Notes: a model not told the origin generated them from the letters alone. Positions 8,231-17,405 are shown, counted from the first letter of the stretch. The stretch: 64,000 nt of DNA from Panacagrimonas perspica (GCF_004364935.1 NZ_SOBT01000009.1:624898-688897); one strand, 5' to 3'. A program made the numbers and translations.

Positions 8231-9469
8231 TTAGAACGGCTGGACCAGATCCGGAACGCCGAACAGCACGCGCCCGTAGATGAAGCTGGCGAACTCCGGC
8301 AGCACGAAGGCGTGGCGGCTGGCGACTTCGCTGTCGCGCCAGATGCGCTGCAGCGGATTCACGTTGGCGAAGCTGCCGGCGCCGTTGACGCTCAGCAGCA
8401 TGTTGATGGCGCCGCGACACAGCTGCGCGGCGCGGCCCGTGTCCATGCGGATGCGCGCGCGCGTCACCAGCTCGAGCTTCTGGCGCTGGCTCGCGGCGTA
8501 GTCGATGTCGGCGCAGGCGCGCGCGATCAGCAGATGCGCCTGGTCGATGTCGCACATCGCCTCGGCGGTCTTGATCTGGTGCGGCGGCGACTGCGAGGCC
8601 TGGTTGTAGATCGTGTAGCTGACGGCCTTGCGCGCGCCCGATCCGAGCGTCGCATCCATCGCGGCGCGGGCGAGGCCGAGCTGCGCGGCGACGAGCACGA
8701 TCGCCGCCACCGGCACGAACGACGCGTGGTAGTTGTTCTCGTCGGCGTAGGTGCGCGAGTAGTCCCCCGCGGCCATGTCCTCGAAGCGCATCACGCGATG
8801 CTCCGGAATGAAGATGTCGTCGGCGACCAGCGTGTTGCTGCCCGACGCACGCATGCCGGCCACGTACCAGGTGTCCTTGATCGTCAGGTCCGTGAATGGG
8901 ATCAGCGCCAGGCCCACTTCCGGCGAGCCGTCGGCGCGCGTGCCGATGCGGATGCCCAGCGCGCCCCAGTCCGCGTGCAGCGAACCCGAGCCGTAATGCC
9001 ACATGCCGGACACGCGATAGCCGCCCTCGACGCGCTCACCTTTCTCGGCCGGCGTGAAGATGCCGCAGACGCGGGCGCGCGGCGTGGGGCCGAACACTTC
9101 GTCCTGCGCGCGATCGGAGAACAACGTCGCGAACCACGTGCAGACGTTGAGCAGGCAGCAGGCCCATCCGGTGCCACCGTCGGCGCGGCCCACTTCGGCG
9201 ACGGTCTCGATGAACGTGCGGAACGACGCGCCCTGCCCGCCGCGGTGCTTGGGCACCGAGACGTGGAACAGGTTCTGCTCGTGCAGCGCGTCGATCGAAG
9301 CCTGCACGACACGGCGACCGTCCTCGCTCGCCTGCGCGTTGGCCTTGATCAACGGCCGCAACCCGCGCGCCTTGGCGATGATGGATTCATCGGGGCCGGC
9401 GGACAGGTCGAACGCGCGCAGCGCGCGGTCGTGCTCGGAAATGAAGCTCGGGGTGCTCAGGTCGTTCAT
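8231..9469 (-). CDS. Flavin-dependent phenol (resorcinol-type) hydroxylase, oxygenase component
   Basis: Group D flavin monooxygenase with the acyl-CoA-dehydrogenase fold (412 residues), like GraA of resorcinol degradation and HsaA. Segments seen: ALHEQNLFHVSVPKHRGGQG, GRADGGTGWACCLLN, the central beta domain with GYRVSGMWHYGSG, and the C-terminal helical part RAAQLCRGAINMLLSVNG. It needs reduced flavin from the reductase at 7358. Together with hydroxyquinol dioxygenase and maleylacetate reductase the likely reaction is resorcinol to hydroxyquinol, though a hydroquinone, nitrocatechol or chlorophenol upper substrate would give the same lower pathway. First gene of its operon; start at 9469 follows GAGGAGG; a sigma-54-like promoter lies about 75 bp upstream. 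Confidence 0.88.
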   Translation of the reverse strand: MNDLSTPSFISEHDRALRAFDLSAGPDESIIAKARGLRPLIKANAQASEDGRRVVQASIDALHEQNLFHVSVPKHRGGQGASFRTFIETVAEVGRADGGTGWACCLLNVCTWFATLFSDRAQDEVFGPTPRARVCGIFTPAEKGERVEGGYRVSGMWHYGSGSLHADWGALGIRIGTRADGSPEVGLALIPFTDLTIKDTWYVAGMRASGSNTLVADDIFIPEHRVMRFEDMAAGDYSRTYADENNYHASFVPVAAIVLVAAQLGLARAAMDATLGSGARKAVSYTIYNQASQSPPHQIKTAEAMCDIDQAHLLIARACADIDYAASQRQKLELVTRARIRMDTGRAAQLCRGAINMLLSVNGAGSFANVNPLQRIWRDSEVASRHAFVLPEFASFIYGRVLFGVPDLVQPF

Positions 9470-9545
9470 CGCGTACTCCTCCTCGGTGGATGCAGCGCGA
9501 CCTCGTGCGGATGCCATCGGGTTGCGCTTGCGGTGCGCGATGGAT

Positions 9546-9561
9546 TGCACCGGGTGTGCCA
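9546..9561 (-). promoter_or_regulatory. Sigma-54 (-24/-12) promoter for the hydroxyquinol operon
   Basis: On the minus strand the sequence reads TGGCACACCCGGTGCA: the -24 element TGGCAC is perfect, spacing is right, and the -12 element is GTGC instead of TTGC (one mismatch; the essential GC is kept). Transcription would begin near 9535, leaving a leader of about 65 bases before the ATG at 9469. The next gene upstream encodes a sigma-54 activator, which makes the match meaningful. The rest of the 427-bp gap holds two repeat elements and possible activator sites that I cannot define. Confidence 0.75.
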
Positions 9562-9719
9562 AGCGCGCTGTGCGTCGGCGCGTGTGAGGCAAGTGCTTCA
9601 TTTCGTGTGGGAGTCCGCGTGGGGCGATGTCGCGGTTTGCAGACGCGTGTGCGAGAGCGTGGTTGTCCGAGACCAGTTCGTATCCGGGTGCGCGAAGCGC
9701 TTGGCTGTAATTCGCCACC

Positions 9720-9787
9720 GCAGCCCGGACGAAGTCCGGGGCTTTTCTCGCAGATCGAAGGGGAATCCCGGACTTCGTCCGGGCTAT
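9720..9787. repeat. REP-like inverted repeat element with decayed ends
   Basis: Two CCCGGAC-GAA-GTCCGGG type hairpins in inverse orientation; the ends read GCAG and CTAT instead of GTAG and CTAC. Confidence 0.85.
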
Positions 9788-9827
9788 GGTCGGAGTGGGG
9801 CGATGCGCGTGGCCGTGACTCGCTCCC

Positions 9828-9894
9828 GTAGCCCCGGTGCAACCCGGGGCTTTCTCGCAAATCGGAAAGGAACCCCGGGTTTCACCCGGGCTAC
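9828..9894. repeat. REP-like inverted repeat element
   Basis: Left hairpin is of the rarer CCCGGTGCAACCCGGG kind, right hairpin CCCGGGTTTCACCCGGG, ends GTAG and CTAC. It touches the 3' end of the sigma-54 activator gene, whose TGA stop lies 3 bp past the element. Confidence 0.88.
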
Positions 9895-9896
9895 GG

Positions 9897-11594
9897 TCAG
9901 TGGCCGCGCAGCGTCGTCGGCTGCAACCGATGCCGCATCTCCGCACGCGTCAGACCCAACATCCGCGCCGCCTGCGAAATGTTGTTCCCCGAACGCCGCA
10001 ACGCCGCCGCGACCAGCGAGGACTCGACGTCCTTCAACGACGCCACCTGCACGAGCTCATCGGCAAGCCGTTCGTCCAGGCCTTTGGAATCCGCCTCGTC
10101 CAGACGTTCGTCGAGACGACCGTCGACACCCGGCGCGAGCAGGCGGCGCTCGAGAATCCGGTGATCGCTGAACAGATGAAAGACGTCGATGGGTTCGTCC
10201 TTCAGCGCGATCACGACGGCCCGCTCGATCATGTTCTCCAGCTCGCGCACGTTCCCCGGAAACGCGTACTGCAGCAGTGCATCTACCGCGCGCGGCGTGA
10301 ATCCGGGGACGTGGCGATCCATCTGTTCGTTGAAGCGCGCGAGGAAGCGGCCGATCAGCGAGGGGATGTCGTCGCGACGATCGCGCAGCGGCGGGATGCG
10401 GATCGGGAAGACGTTGATCCGGTGCAGCAGGTCGGCGCGGAACTGGCCTTTCGCGACCAGCTCGTTGAGATCCATGTTGGTGGCGCAGACCAGGCGCACG
10501 TCGATGCGACGCTTCTGCGTGGAGCCGACGCGCGTGACCTCGCCTTCCTGCAGTACGCGCAGCAGCTTGGCCTGCGCCGACAGGTTCAGCGTGCCGATCT
10601 CGTCGAGGAACAGCGTGCTGCCGTTGGCGGCCTCGAACCAGCCGGCGCGGCTGTGCGTGGCGCCGGTGAAGGCGCCACGCTCGGCGCCGAACAGTTCGCC
10701 TTCGAGCAGCGTCTCCGACAGCGCCGCGCAATTGACGGCGAAGAACTCGCGCTCGCCACGCGGGCTGGCGCGATGCAGCGCCTTGGCGAAGATCTCCTTG
10801 CCCACGCCGGTCTCGCCGAGCAGCAGCACCGAGGTGCGTACCGGCGCGGCGCGCTGCAGCAGATGCCAGGCCGCAACGAACCCGGGCGATGCGCCGACCA
10901 TTTCGTTGCCGGCCACGGCAGCCCTGGGCAGCGGTGCCACCGAGCGGCCGGGGAAATGCGATTGCTCCGACAGCTCCCATTCCGACAACGGCCGCCCGAC
11001 GATGCGGCAGTGCGGCGCGCCGCAGGCCACGCATTCGACTTCCTTGAACAGGATCGGACGTTCCATGAACGCGCTGGTGTAGCCGGAGGCATAGCCGAGC
11101 TGGCTCCAGCAGATCGGCTCCGCGCTGACGCCGAACGAACTCAGATGCGCCTCGGCCTCGGCCGAGTGACGCCAGATCAGCTCGCTGTAGTAATGGCCGC
11201 GCTCGACGTCGGCCTCGATGCGCACCGGCTCGACCTGCACCATGCCCTCGAGACCGTGCAGCTGCGGCCCGACCAGGAAGGTGTCGATGTCCGGGCGGTC
11301 GCAGCGGACCTTCATCGCGGTGATCGCCGCACGCGTGCCCGAGGCATGCCCGATGCGCATCAGGATCTCGCGCGCCTTGCCGATGCCCAGCTCCGTCACC
11401 AGTTCGCGCCGCAGGGTCGTCAGCGCCGGCATGTCGAGCAGCACCATGCGGGTGTCGTCGAGCCAGATGTGGCCCTCCTCCGGCGAGAAGCGCAGCCGCG
11501 CGACGAGATCGGCGATGTTCCTGCGCGCCGACGCCTCGTTGCCCGGCCCCTCGCCCGGCGGTTCTTCCAGTCTGAGGCGCTTCACCGGGGTCAT
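9897..11594 (-). CDS. Sigma-54-dependent transcriptional activator, XylR/DmpR family
   Basis: Aromatic-responsive enhancer-binding protein of 565 residues. Order: XylR N-terminal sensory domain with V4R region (GHIWLDDTRMVLLDM to VECVACGAPHCRIVGRPL), linker, AAA+ domain (Walker A GETGVGKE; sigma-54 contact loop GAFTGA; Walker B LFLDEIG; arginine finger region FRADLLHRINVFPIRIPPLRDR), and a C-terminal Fis-type helix-turn-helix (NNISQAARMLGLTRAEMRHRL). In this family a phenolic effector binds the V4R pocket and relieves repression of the ATPase. It probably drives the promoter at 9546-9561. The ATG at 11594 has no strong Shine-Dalgarno; homology begins shortly after it. Confidence 0.93.
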   Translation of the reverse strand: MTPVKRLRLEEPPGEGPGNEASARRNIADLVARLRFSPEEGHIWLDDTRMVLLDMPALTTLRRELVTELGIGKAREILMRIGHASGTRAAITAMKVRCDRPDIDTFLVGPQLHGLEGMVQVEPVRIEADVERGHYYSELIWRHSAEAEAHLSSFGVSAEPICWSQLGYASGYTSAFMERPILFKEVECVACGAPHCRIVGRPLSEWELSEQSHFPGRSVAPLPRAAVAGNEMVGASPGFVAAWHLLQRAAPVRTSVLLLGETGVGKEIFAKALHRASPRGEREFFAVNCAALSETLLEGELFGAERGAFTGATHSRAGWFEAANGSTLFLDEIGTLNLSAQAKLLRVLQEGEVTRVGSTQKRRIDVRLVCATNMDLNELVAKGQFRADLLHRINVFPIRIPPLRDRRDDIPSLIGRFLARFNEQMDRHVPGFTPRAVDALLQYAFPGNVRELENMIERAVVIALKDEPIDVFHLFSDHRILERRLLAPGVDGRLDERLDEADSKGLDERLADELVQVASLKDVESSLVAAALRRSGNNISQAARMLGLTRAEMRHRLQPTTLRGH

Positions 11595-11747
11595 GGCAGG
11601 CAGGTCCGTGGGCGGCCGCGGAGGCGGCCGCTGCCGGCGGCCTGTCGACCCGAGGCCCGAGCGTGGCTCTCCGCGACAGCACCGCGCACCGCCTGACACG
11701 GTCGGCCCCGGACGGCGCTCCGAGCGGCCCGCCGTCCCGCCACCGAC

Positions 11748-11762
11748 CGTTTCGGAGGGTGA
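11748..11762 (+). promoter_or_regulatory. Shared 15-bp upstream motif, copy 1 (before the MalT-type regulator gene)
   Basis: CGTTTCGGAGGGTGA, identical to 16225-16239 and at nearly the same distance from the next start (119 bp here, 117 bp there). It is likely an operator or promoter part common to the regulator gene and the Rieske gene. Confidence 0.55.
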
Positions 11763-11880
11763 CGCCGCCCGCACCCGCCGCGGGAGACTGTGCCGCGCGC
11801 ACGACCGCGGGACGCACCCGCGGCGCTGTGCCACATTCAGGCCCAGCCAGACCCATTCGAGTCGACCCGAGGAGGGCGAA

Positions 11881-14628
11881 GTGGGCAATCAAGCCAAGGG
11901 CTGGAGCATTCTCCAGACCAAGCTCATTCCCCCTGCCAAGCGCGGCGGGACGGTCCAGCGCGGGCAGCTGGTGGCGCGCGCGGTGCACGGCGCGCTGGGC
12001 CGCCTGGTGCTGATCGTCGCGGGCGCCGGATACGGCAAGACCAGTCTGCTGGGACAGGTGCACGAAGCGCTGCTCGGGCGGTCACGCTCGGTGGGCTGGA
12101 TCAGCCTCGACGAATCCGACAACGATCTCGCGCGCTTCCTCGCGCACCTGATCGAGCCGATCCGCCGGTCCGATGCGCAGTTCGGCCTGAGCACCGATTC
12201 GCTGCTCCGCTCCGGCGTTCCGTTGCCGCCGTCGATCCTGCGCTCCAGCCTGCTCAACGAGCTCACCGCACTGCAGGGCGACCTGTACCTGTTTCTCGAC
12301 GACTACCACCTGATCACCGACACCGAGGTGCGCGCCACCGTCAACGACCTGCTGCTGGCGACGTTGCCGCGCGTGCACCTGCTGGTGGCCAGCCGCAGCG
12401 CCAACGAGCTGCCGATCGGCCGCCTTCGCGCGCTCGGACATCTGGCCGAGATCCAGGCCGAGGATCTCGCGTTCTCCGACGATGAGGCCACCGATCTGCT
12501 CGGGCGTTCGGGCCGCTACGCGCTCGATCGCAGCCAGGTCTCGCTGATCCGCGAGAAGACCGAGGGCTGGGCGGCCAGCCTACAGCTCGCGTCGATCGCG
12601 TTGCGCGACGCGGACGACGTGCAGCGCGTGCTCGATTCGTTCTCCGGCGAATCGCGCAGCATCGGCGAACTGCTCAGCGCCGAAGTCCTGTCGCGCCAGA
12701 GCGCGGAAGTGCGCGAGTTCCTGCTGTTCACGTCGATCCTGCGCCAGTTCAACGCCGGGCTCGCCAACGCGGTGTGCGCCCGCGACAACAGCCGCAGCAT
12801 CCTGGACACCGTCGAGTCGCAGAACCTGTTCATCTTCTCGCTCGACGATCATCGCAACTGGTACCGGTATCACCACCTGTTCCAGGAATTCCTGCGCCGC
12901 CAGCTCACCGACCGGCATCCAGATCTCGTGGCGACCTTGCATCAGCGCGCCGTGGCTTGGCTGACTGCGCAGGGGTCGGTGCCCGAGGCGATCGATCACG
13001 CGCTGCAGGCCGGCGACATCGCGCAGGCCGCGGCGCTGCTCGACGAAGCCTCGACCCAGCTCTTCGCCACCGGCCAGATCCGCACGCTCGAGCGCTACGT
13101 CGGCATGCTGCCGACCAAGCGCGTGCGCCAGCTGCCGGTGCTGCAACTCGAACTGAGCTGGCACGAACAGCTCGAGTGGCGCTTCGACGAGGCGCGCGAA
13201 TCGCTGGACTCGGTGACGCGGCTGCTGGACGCGCAGGAATCCGCTCGCACGGCCGATCCGGATCCGGCGCGCCGACAGGAGCTGATCAGCAAGCTCGCGC
13301 ACCGCCGCATGATGCTCAAGGTCCTCAGCGACGAGCTGTCGACGGTCGTCGAGGACTGCGAGCGCTGGCACGAGAAGACGCCCTCGGAAGATTCCTTCAT
13401 GGTGGCCTCCGTCGGCACCGCGAAGATGATGGCGCGCCGCGAACACTACGATTTCCAGGATATTCCCGGCCCCGCGGCGGTCATGCGCGAGCGCTTCATC
13501 AAGGGCGGCGCGATCTACGGAACGGTGTTTCACGACTGCGCGACCGGCCTTGCGCTGATGGCGCACGGCGACATCGAAGAGGCGACGATCGCAGTGGCGC
13601 GCGCCCGTGATTGCGCCGTCAAGCTGCACGGACTGCAATCGAAACTCTCGTCGATGCCGGTCGCGCTGCTCGCAGAACTCGCCTACGAACGCGGCAACAC
13701 CGTCGAGGCGCGTGACCTGCTGGCGATCCACTGCAGCCTGTCGGTCGAATCGGGATTCGTCGATCACGCCATCGCCCGCTTCGTCACCGCGTCCCGCCTC
13801 GACTTCCTCGACAACCGTCCGGACGACGCAACCTCGGCGCTCGACGCGGGCATGAGCATCGCCGCCCGCAAGGGACTGCAGCGTGTGCGGGTGCAACTGC
13901 TGGCGGAACGCGCGCGCCAGATGGTGATGTCGGGCCGCGAGAAAACCGTGCGCGAGGTGCTCGACGAAGCGCTTCGCGGTTACGAGGCGCGCATGCCGGT
14001 GCCGGGCACGACGCCGACGATGACCGACGAGGCCGTCGCGATCATCTGGGCGCGCGACGCCGCCGCGCACGGCAACCTGCGCGATGCCATCGCGCTGATC
14101 CGGCGCTGGCTCAGCTTCGCTCGCACACGTCGCGCCGGACGTTCTGTCGCGCGGCTGTCGGCGGTGCTGGCCGGACTCGTCGCCCGCACGCAGGACATCG
14201 CAGCTGCGAGCCGCGTCGTCGTCGAATGCCTGACCGCGACGCCGCGCTTCCTGTTCGTTCGCACGCTGCTCGACGAGGGGCCGTTCATCGTTCCGGTGCT
14301 CGAGCATCTGCGCGACACGGTTCCGCAAACGCAGGTCGATCTGCAGGAGAAGGTCCGAAGAATCCTGGACAGCCAGCACGGACGACCGGTGGTCGCCGCT
14401 CCGGCCAGGACGCCGGCGGGCGCCGGGCCGGTGGACACCTTGTGTGCGCGCGAGATCGAGATCATCCGTCTCTCCGCGCAGGGCATGCGCACGTCGGACA
14501 TCTCGAAGTCGGTGTGCCTTTCGGATAGCACCGTGAAGTGGTACTGGAACCGGATCTTCTCGAAGCTCGACGTGCACCGGCGCTTCGATGCGGTGCAGGT
14601 GGCGCGGCAGCATGGGTGGATCAATTGA
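11881..14628 (+). CDS. MalT-type large ATP-binding LuxR regulator (LAL family)
   Basis: A 915-residue STAND-class ATPase regulator: short N-terminal segment, NTPase with Walker A AGAGYGKTS (about residues 47-55) and Walker B YLFLDDYH, winged-helix and helical-repeat arm (MalT-like TPR region, many alpha-alpha repeats from about residue 380 to 830), and a C-terminal LuxR helix-turn-helix (LCAREIEIIRLSAQGM, then SDISKSVCLSDSTVKWYWNRI). GTG start at 11881 follows GGAGGG. Such proteins oligomerise on binding inducer and ATP. Its target is inferred to be the neighbouring DUF1329/Rieske/VanB genes, because the 15-mer in front of it recurs before the Rieske gene. The inducer is unknown. Confidence 0.9.
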   Translation: MGNQAKGWSILQTKLIPPAKRGGTVQRGQLVARAVHGALGRLVLIVAGAGYGKTSLLGQVHEALLGRSRSVGWISLDESDNDLARFLAHLIEPIRRSDAQFGLSTDSLLRSGVPLPPSILRSSLLNELTALQGDLYLFLDDYHLITDTEVRATVNDLLLATLPRVHLLVASRSANELPIGRLRALGHLAEIQAEDLAFSDDEATDLLGRSGRYALDRSQVSLIREKTEGWAASLQLASIALRDADDVQRVLDSFSGESRSIGELLSAEVLSRQSAEVREFLLFTSILRQFNAGLANAVCARDNSRSILDTVESQNLFIFSLDDHRNWYRYHHLFQEFLRRQLTDRHPDLVATLHQRAVAWLTAQGSVPEAIDHALQAGDIAQAAALLDEASTQLFATGQIRTLERYVGMLPTKRVRQLPVLQLELSWHEQLEWRFDEARESLDSVTRLLDAQESARTADPDPARRQELISKLAHRRMMLKVLSDELSTVVEDCERWHEKTPSEDSFMVASVGTAKMMARREHYDFQDIPGPAAVMRERFIKGGAIYGTVFHDCATGLALMAHGDIEEATIAVARARDCAVKLHGLQSKLSSMPVALLAELAYERGNTVEARDLLAIHCSLSVESGFVDHAIARFVTASRLDFLDNRPDDATSALDAGMSIAARKGLQRVRVQLLAERARQMVMSGREKTVREVLDEALRGYEARMPVPGTTPTMTDEAVAIIWARDAAAHGNLRDAIALIRRWLSFARTRRAGRSVARLSAVLAGLVARTQDIAAASRVVVECLTATPRFLFVRTLLDEGPFIVPVLEHLRDTVPQTQVDLQEKVRRILDSQHGRPVVAAPARTPAGAGPVDTLCAREIEIIRLSAQGMRTSDISKSVCLSDSTVKWYWNRIFSKLDVHRRFDAVQVARQHGWIN

Positions 14629-14678
14629 CGCCCGCTCGCCCCAGATAGCGACGTCGCGTATCGAGGGACGAGCAGCAT

Positions 14679-14700
14679 CCCCGGGTTTCACCCGGGCTAC
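14679..14700. repeat. Half of a REP-like element (single hairpin)
   Basis: CCCGGGTTTCACCCGGG + CTAC, right half only, between the convergent MalT-type regulator and DUF1329 genes. The hairpin may help end transcription from either side. Confidence 0.75.
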
Positions 14701-14721
14701 GCTCCCTCGATACGCGTCTGC

Positions 14722-16104
14722 TTATTTCCCCAAGCGCTGGATCGCCGTCGTCGTCAGATAGCGGTTGTAGACGTCCTCGCCCTTGTCGGTGTGCTGCGTC
14801 GGATAGCCGCCGGTGATCTGCTTGGCCTGCACGAAGCGGCTCATGCGGTTGGACTGGATGTCGTGGAACATGACGCTGGCGAACGACCACGAAGGCTTGC
14901 CGTTGACCTTGTACGACGTGTTGCCGTCTTCGTAGACGGAGTACGAAGGGCAGTTGTTCTTCCACGGATTGCCGCGACGGTCGTAGGTCATGTACGACGG
15001 GAACAGGCCGTTGCGCACGTCGATGACCAGTTCGCGACGACTCACCGGCGCACGCGGATAGCCCGTCGGCGTGCTCTCAACCACCAGGCACTCGGGGATG
15101 AATTCCATCGCCGTGTCGAAGAACGTCTGGTTCTTCGCACCGCCGTGCACCGGCCGCTCCCAATTGGCGTGACGGCCGCCGTACCAGTTGCGTGACATCG
15201 CACCGAGGAACGGCGTGCGCTTGAGGATCTTGTAGTTGCCCCAGGTGCCCATCGGATCGCCCGAGCCCCAGGCGTCGGAGAGAAACAGCGAGATGCCCGG
15301 CACCAGCGGCTCGAAGCGCTGGTTGGTGGGGAACTGGCGCACGCGCTTGAACGCCGGGAAGTAGCCGTACAGTTCCGGGAACTGACGCTGGTCGTACTTC
15401 CAGATATTCAGGAACGAGCTGCCCTTCACGTCGTTGGGCGACACGAAGAACACGGACTGGTAACGCAGCAGGTCCTTCTTTTCCTTCCACACGGGGCCGT
15501 CGGCGGACAGCCGCCCGGTGGTGTTCATCTCGCACCACATGAAGTCGTACTGGTAGGCGACTTCGCCGTTGGGATTCAGATCCCAGTCGCGGATCGCGTA
15601 CTGGGAATAGTCGTGACGTCCCCAGCTCAGCGTGATGTTGGCCATCGCCTCGTAGCCGGAGGTGGGCTCCGGGAACGGATTGCCACCGACCCACGGGCCG
15701 CCATCGGTCGTCACGACGTTGCCGCCGGCATCGAGCTTCGCCTTGCCCTTGTTGCGCAGCGTCGCTTCGAGATAGTCGGCCGGGAACAGCTTGGTGATGT
15801 CCTTGAGCGGCTCTTGGATCAGGATGCGGCGGCCCATGTCGCGGATCTGCGTGTATACGATGCTGCTAACCAGATCCTTGACGTGTTCGACGTTGTTGGC
15901 CGTGAGGATGTCGCCCGGCTTGATCTTGCCCTTGGTGTAGGCCTCGATGCTGACCAGTTCGTCGGGATAGGCCTTCGTGATGTCGCCACCGTTGGCGATG
16001 ATCGGCCACAGCGGCGCCAGCACGCCGGCGGCCGTGACGCCGCGGGCCGCCTTCTCCAGCAGCGCGCGACGACCGTAGTTGAAATCGTATTTGCGAATTC
16101 TCAT
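14722..16104 (-). CDS. DUF1329 family exported protein
   Basis: A 460-residue DUF1329 (outer-membrane lipoprotein-sorting-like, LolA-fold) protein. The N-terminus has a twin-arginine-like start (NYGRRALLEKAARG) followed by a hydrophobic stretch ending near residue 40, so export to the periplasm is likely. Members are typically found with RND transporters or with degradation genes for steroids and other hydrophobic aromatics, and are thought to bind or traffic lipophilic compounds; the function is not established. It diverges from the Rieske oxygenase gene, 251 bp apart, and probably belongs to the same catabolic system. Confidence 0.85.
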   Translation of the reverse strand: MRIRKYDFNYGRRALLEKAARGVTAAGVLAPLWPIIANGGDITKAYPDELVSIEAYTKGKIKPGDILTANNVEHVKDLVSSIVYTQIRDMGRRILIQEPLKDITKLFPADYLEATLRNKGKAKLDAGGNVVTTDGGPWVGGNPFPEPTSGYEAMANITLSWGRHDYSQYAIRDWDLNPNGEVAYQYDFMWCEMNTTGRLSADGPVWKEKKDLLRYQSVFFVSPNDVKGSSFLNIWKYDQRQFPELYGYFPAFKRVRQFPTNQRFEPLVPGISLFLSDAWGSGDPMGTWGNYKILKRTPFLGAMSRNWYGGRHANWERPVHGGAKNQTFFDTAMEFIPECLVVESTPTGYPRAPVSRRELVIDVRNGLFPSYMTYDRRGNPWKNNCPSYSVYEDGNTSYKVNGKPSWSFASVMFHDIQSNRMSRFVQAKQITGGYPTQHTDKGEDVYNRYLTTTAIQRLGK

Positions 16105-16224
16105 GTCCCACTCCTCCGTTATGTACTGCTCGGAGGATTGTTCGAGCCGACGGACACGGCGGTCACCGCCCCATTCGGCCGGCTGACGAGGCTTCGCTGC
16201 GGGTTCGCCCGCGCCCGCGCCGTG

Positions 16225-16239
16225 CGTTTCGGAGGGTGA
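16225..16239 (+). promoter_or_regulatory. Shared 15-bp upstream motif, copy 2 (before the Rieske oxygenase gene)
   Basis: CGTTTCGGAGGGTGA, identical to 11748-11762, 117 bp before the Rieske ATG. A further inverted repeat, CCCGCGG-TCACGAA-CCGCGGG, lies between it and the gene. Confidence 0.55.
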
Positions 16240-16355
16240 TCGCTCGTTTGCCCGCCGTCGAAGATTCGGCGAACGCCCGCGGTCACGAACCGCGGGCCGG
16301 CACGGTCAGCGCCGCGCGCTGCCGCACGTCCCGACAACGACAGAGGAGACGAAGC

Positions 16356-17405
16356 ATGTTCGTACGCAACGCGTGGTACTGCGCCGGATGGAACTACGAG
16401 GTCACGCAGGGTCGTGACAACCTGGTGGCTCGCGAGATCGCGGGCGAGCGGGTGGTGCTGTATCGCAAGCCGAGCGGTGAGATCGTCGCGCTCGAGGATC
16501 GCTGCCCGCATCGGCAGGCCGCGTTGTCGCGAGGACGCAAGGAAGGCGACTCGCTGCGCTGCATGTACCATGGCATGAAGTTCGCGGCCGACGGTGCGTG
16601 CACCGAGATTCCGGGACAGTCGGTGATTCCGGAGCGCGCCTGCGTGCGCGCGTTTCCCGTCGTCGAGAAGGACGACTGGATCTGGGTCTGGATGGGCGAC
16701 GCCGCGAAGGCGGATCCGAAGCTGATCTGCTTCGCCGTCGGACCGAGCCACCCGGACTGGGTGATCCGCACGTCGAAGATGCGCGTCAACTGCAACTATC
16801 GCCTGGAGATCGCCAACCTCGCGGATCTCAGCCACCTGGCGTGGGTGCACGAGAACACCGTCGGTGGAAGCCGCAAGTATCCGGAGGCCAAGCCGCAGCA
16901 CACGCTGACACCACGCGGCATGAACAGCTTCTTCTGGGTTCGCCAGGTGCCGCCGACGGCGGCCGTGGCGCACCTGTTTGCCGAAGGCACGCTGTTCGAC
17001 CTGCGCTTCGAGATCCAGATGACGGTGCCCTGCAACTGGATCATGCACTTCACGATCTACACCGCCGGCACCGCGACCGAGGGCGATTCCAACGGACAGC
17101 TCGTGGCCGACACCTACACCTGCCAGGCGGTCACGCCGCGCGATGCGGATTCAGTGGACTACTACTACTCGTGGGGCGCGAGCCGGGCCACCGAGTTCCC
17201 GGGCCTGAGCGACATGCTGCGCGACACGCTGAACATCGCGTTCCGCGAAGACGCCGACGTACTCGAGGCGCAGCACATCCGCGTGAAGGAGCGTCCGCAT
17301 CTGAAGACGATCGACATCGCGCTCGATGCCGGGCCGGGGAAGATGCTGTGGGTGCTCGACAAGCTGCTCAAGGAAGAAGGCGAGCCGCGCACCGTCGCCG
17401 CGTAG
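16356..17405 (+). CDS. Rieske non-haem iron oxygenase, VanA-like (aromatic O-demethylase/hydroxylase)
   Basis: A 349-residue single-component-alpha oxygenase. The N-terminal Rieske domain binds [2Fe-2S] through Cys50, His52, Cys69 and His72 (CPH and CMYHG motifs). The catalytic domain shows the bridging Asp and iron-binding His pair in NLADLSHLAWVH. It resembles vanillate O-demethylase and related monooxygenases, which release formaldehyde from methoxy groups; the real substrate cannot be told. It should receive electrons from a VanB-type reductase, encoded convergently at 17814 and again at 49. AGAGGAGACGAAGC precedes the ATG. Confidence 0.9.
   Translation: MFVRNAWYCAGWNYEVTQGRDNLVAREIAGERVVLYRKPSGEIVALEDRCPHRQAALSRGRKEGDSLRCMYHGMKFAADGACTEIPGQSVIPERACVRAFPVVEKDDWIWVWMGDAAKADPKLICFAVGPSHPDWVIRTSKMRVNCNYRLEIANLADLSHLAWVHENTVGGSRKYPEAKPQHTLTPRGMNSFFWVRQVPPTAAVAHLFAEGTLFDLRFEIQMTVPCNWIMHFTIYTAGTATEGDSNGQLVADTYTCQAVTPRDADSVDYYYSWGASRATEFPGLSDMLRDTLNIAFREDADVLEAQHIRVKERPHLKTIDIALDAGPGKMLWVLDKLLKEEGEPRTVAA

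Noticed and set aside
12580-14691. A 703-codon open frame on the minus strand opposite the MalT-type regulator
   Set aside because: Antisense shadow without recognisable motifs; the plus strand encodes a coherent STAND ATPase with LuxR domain.
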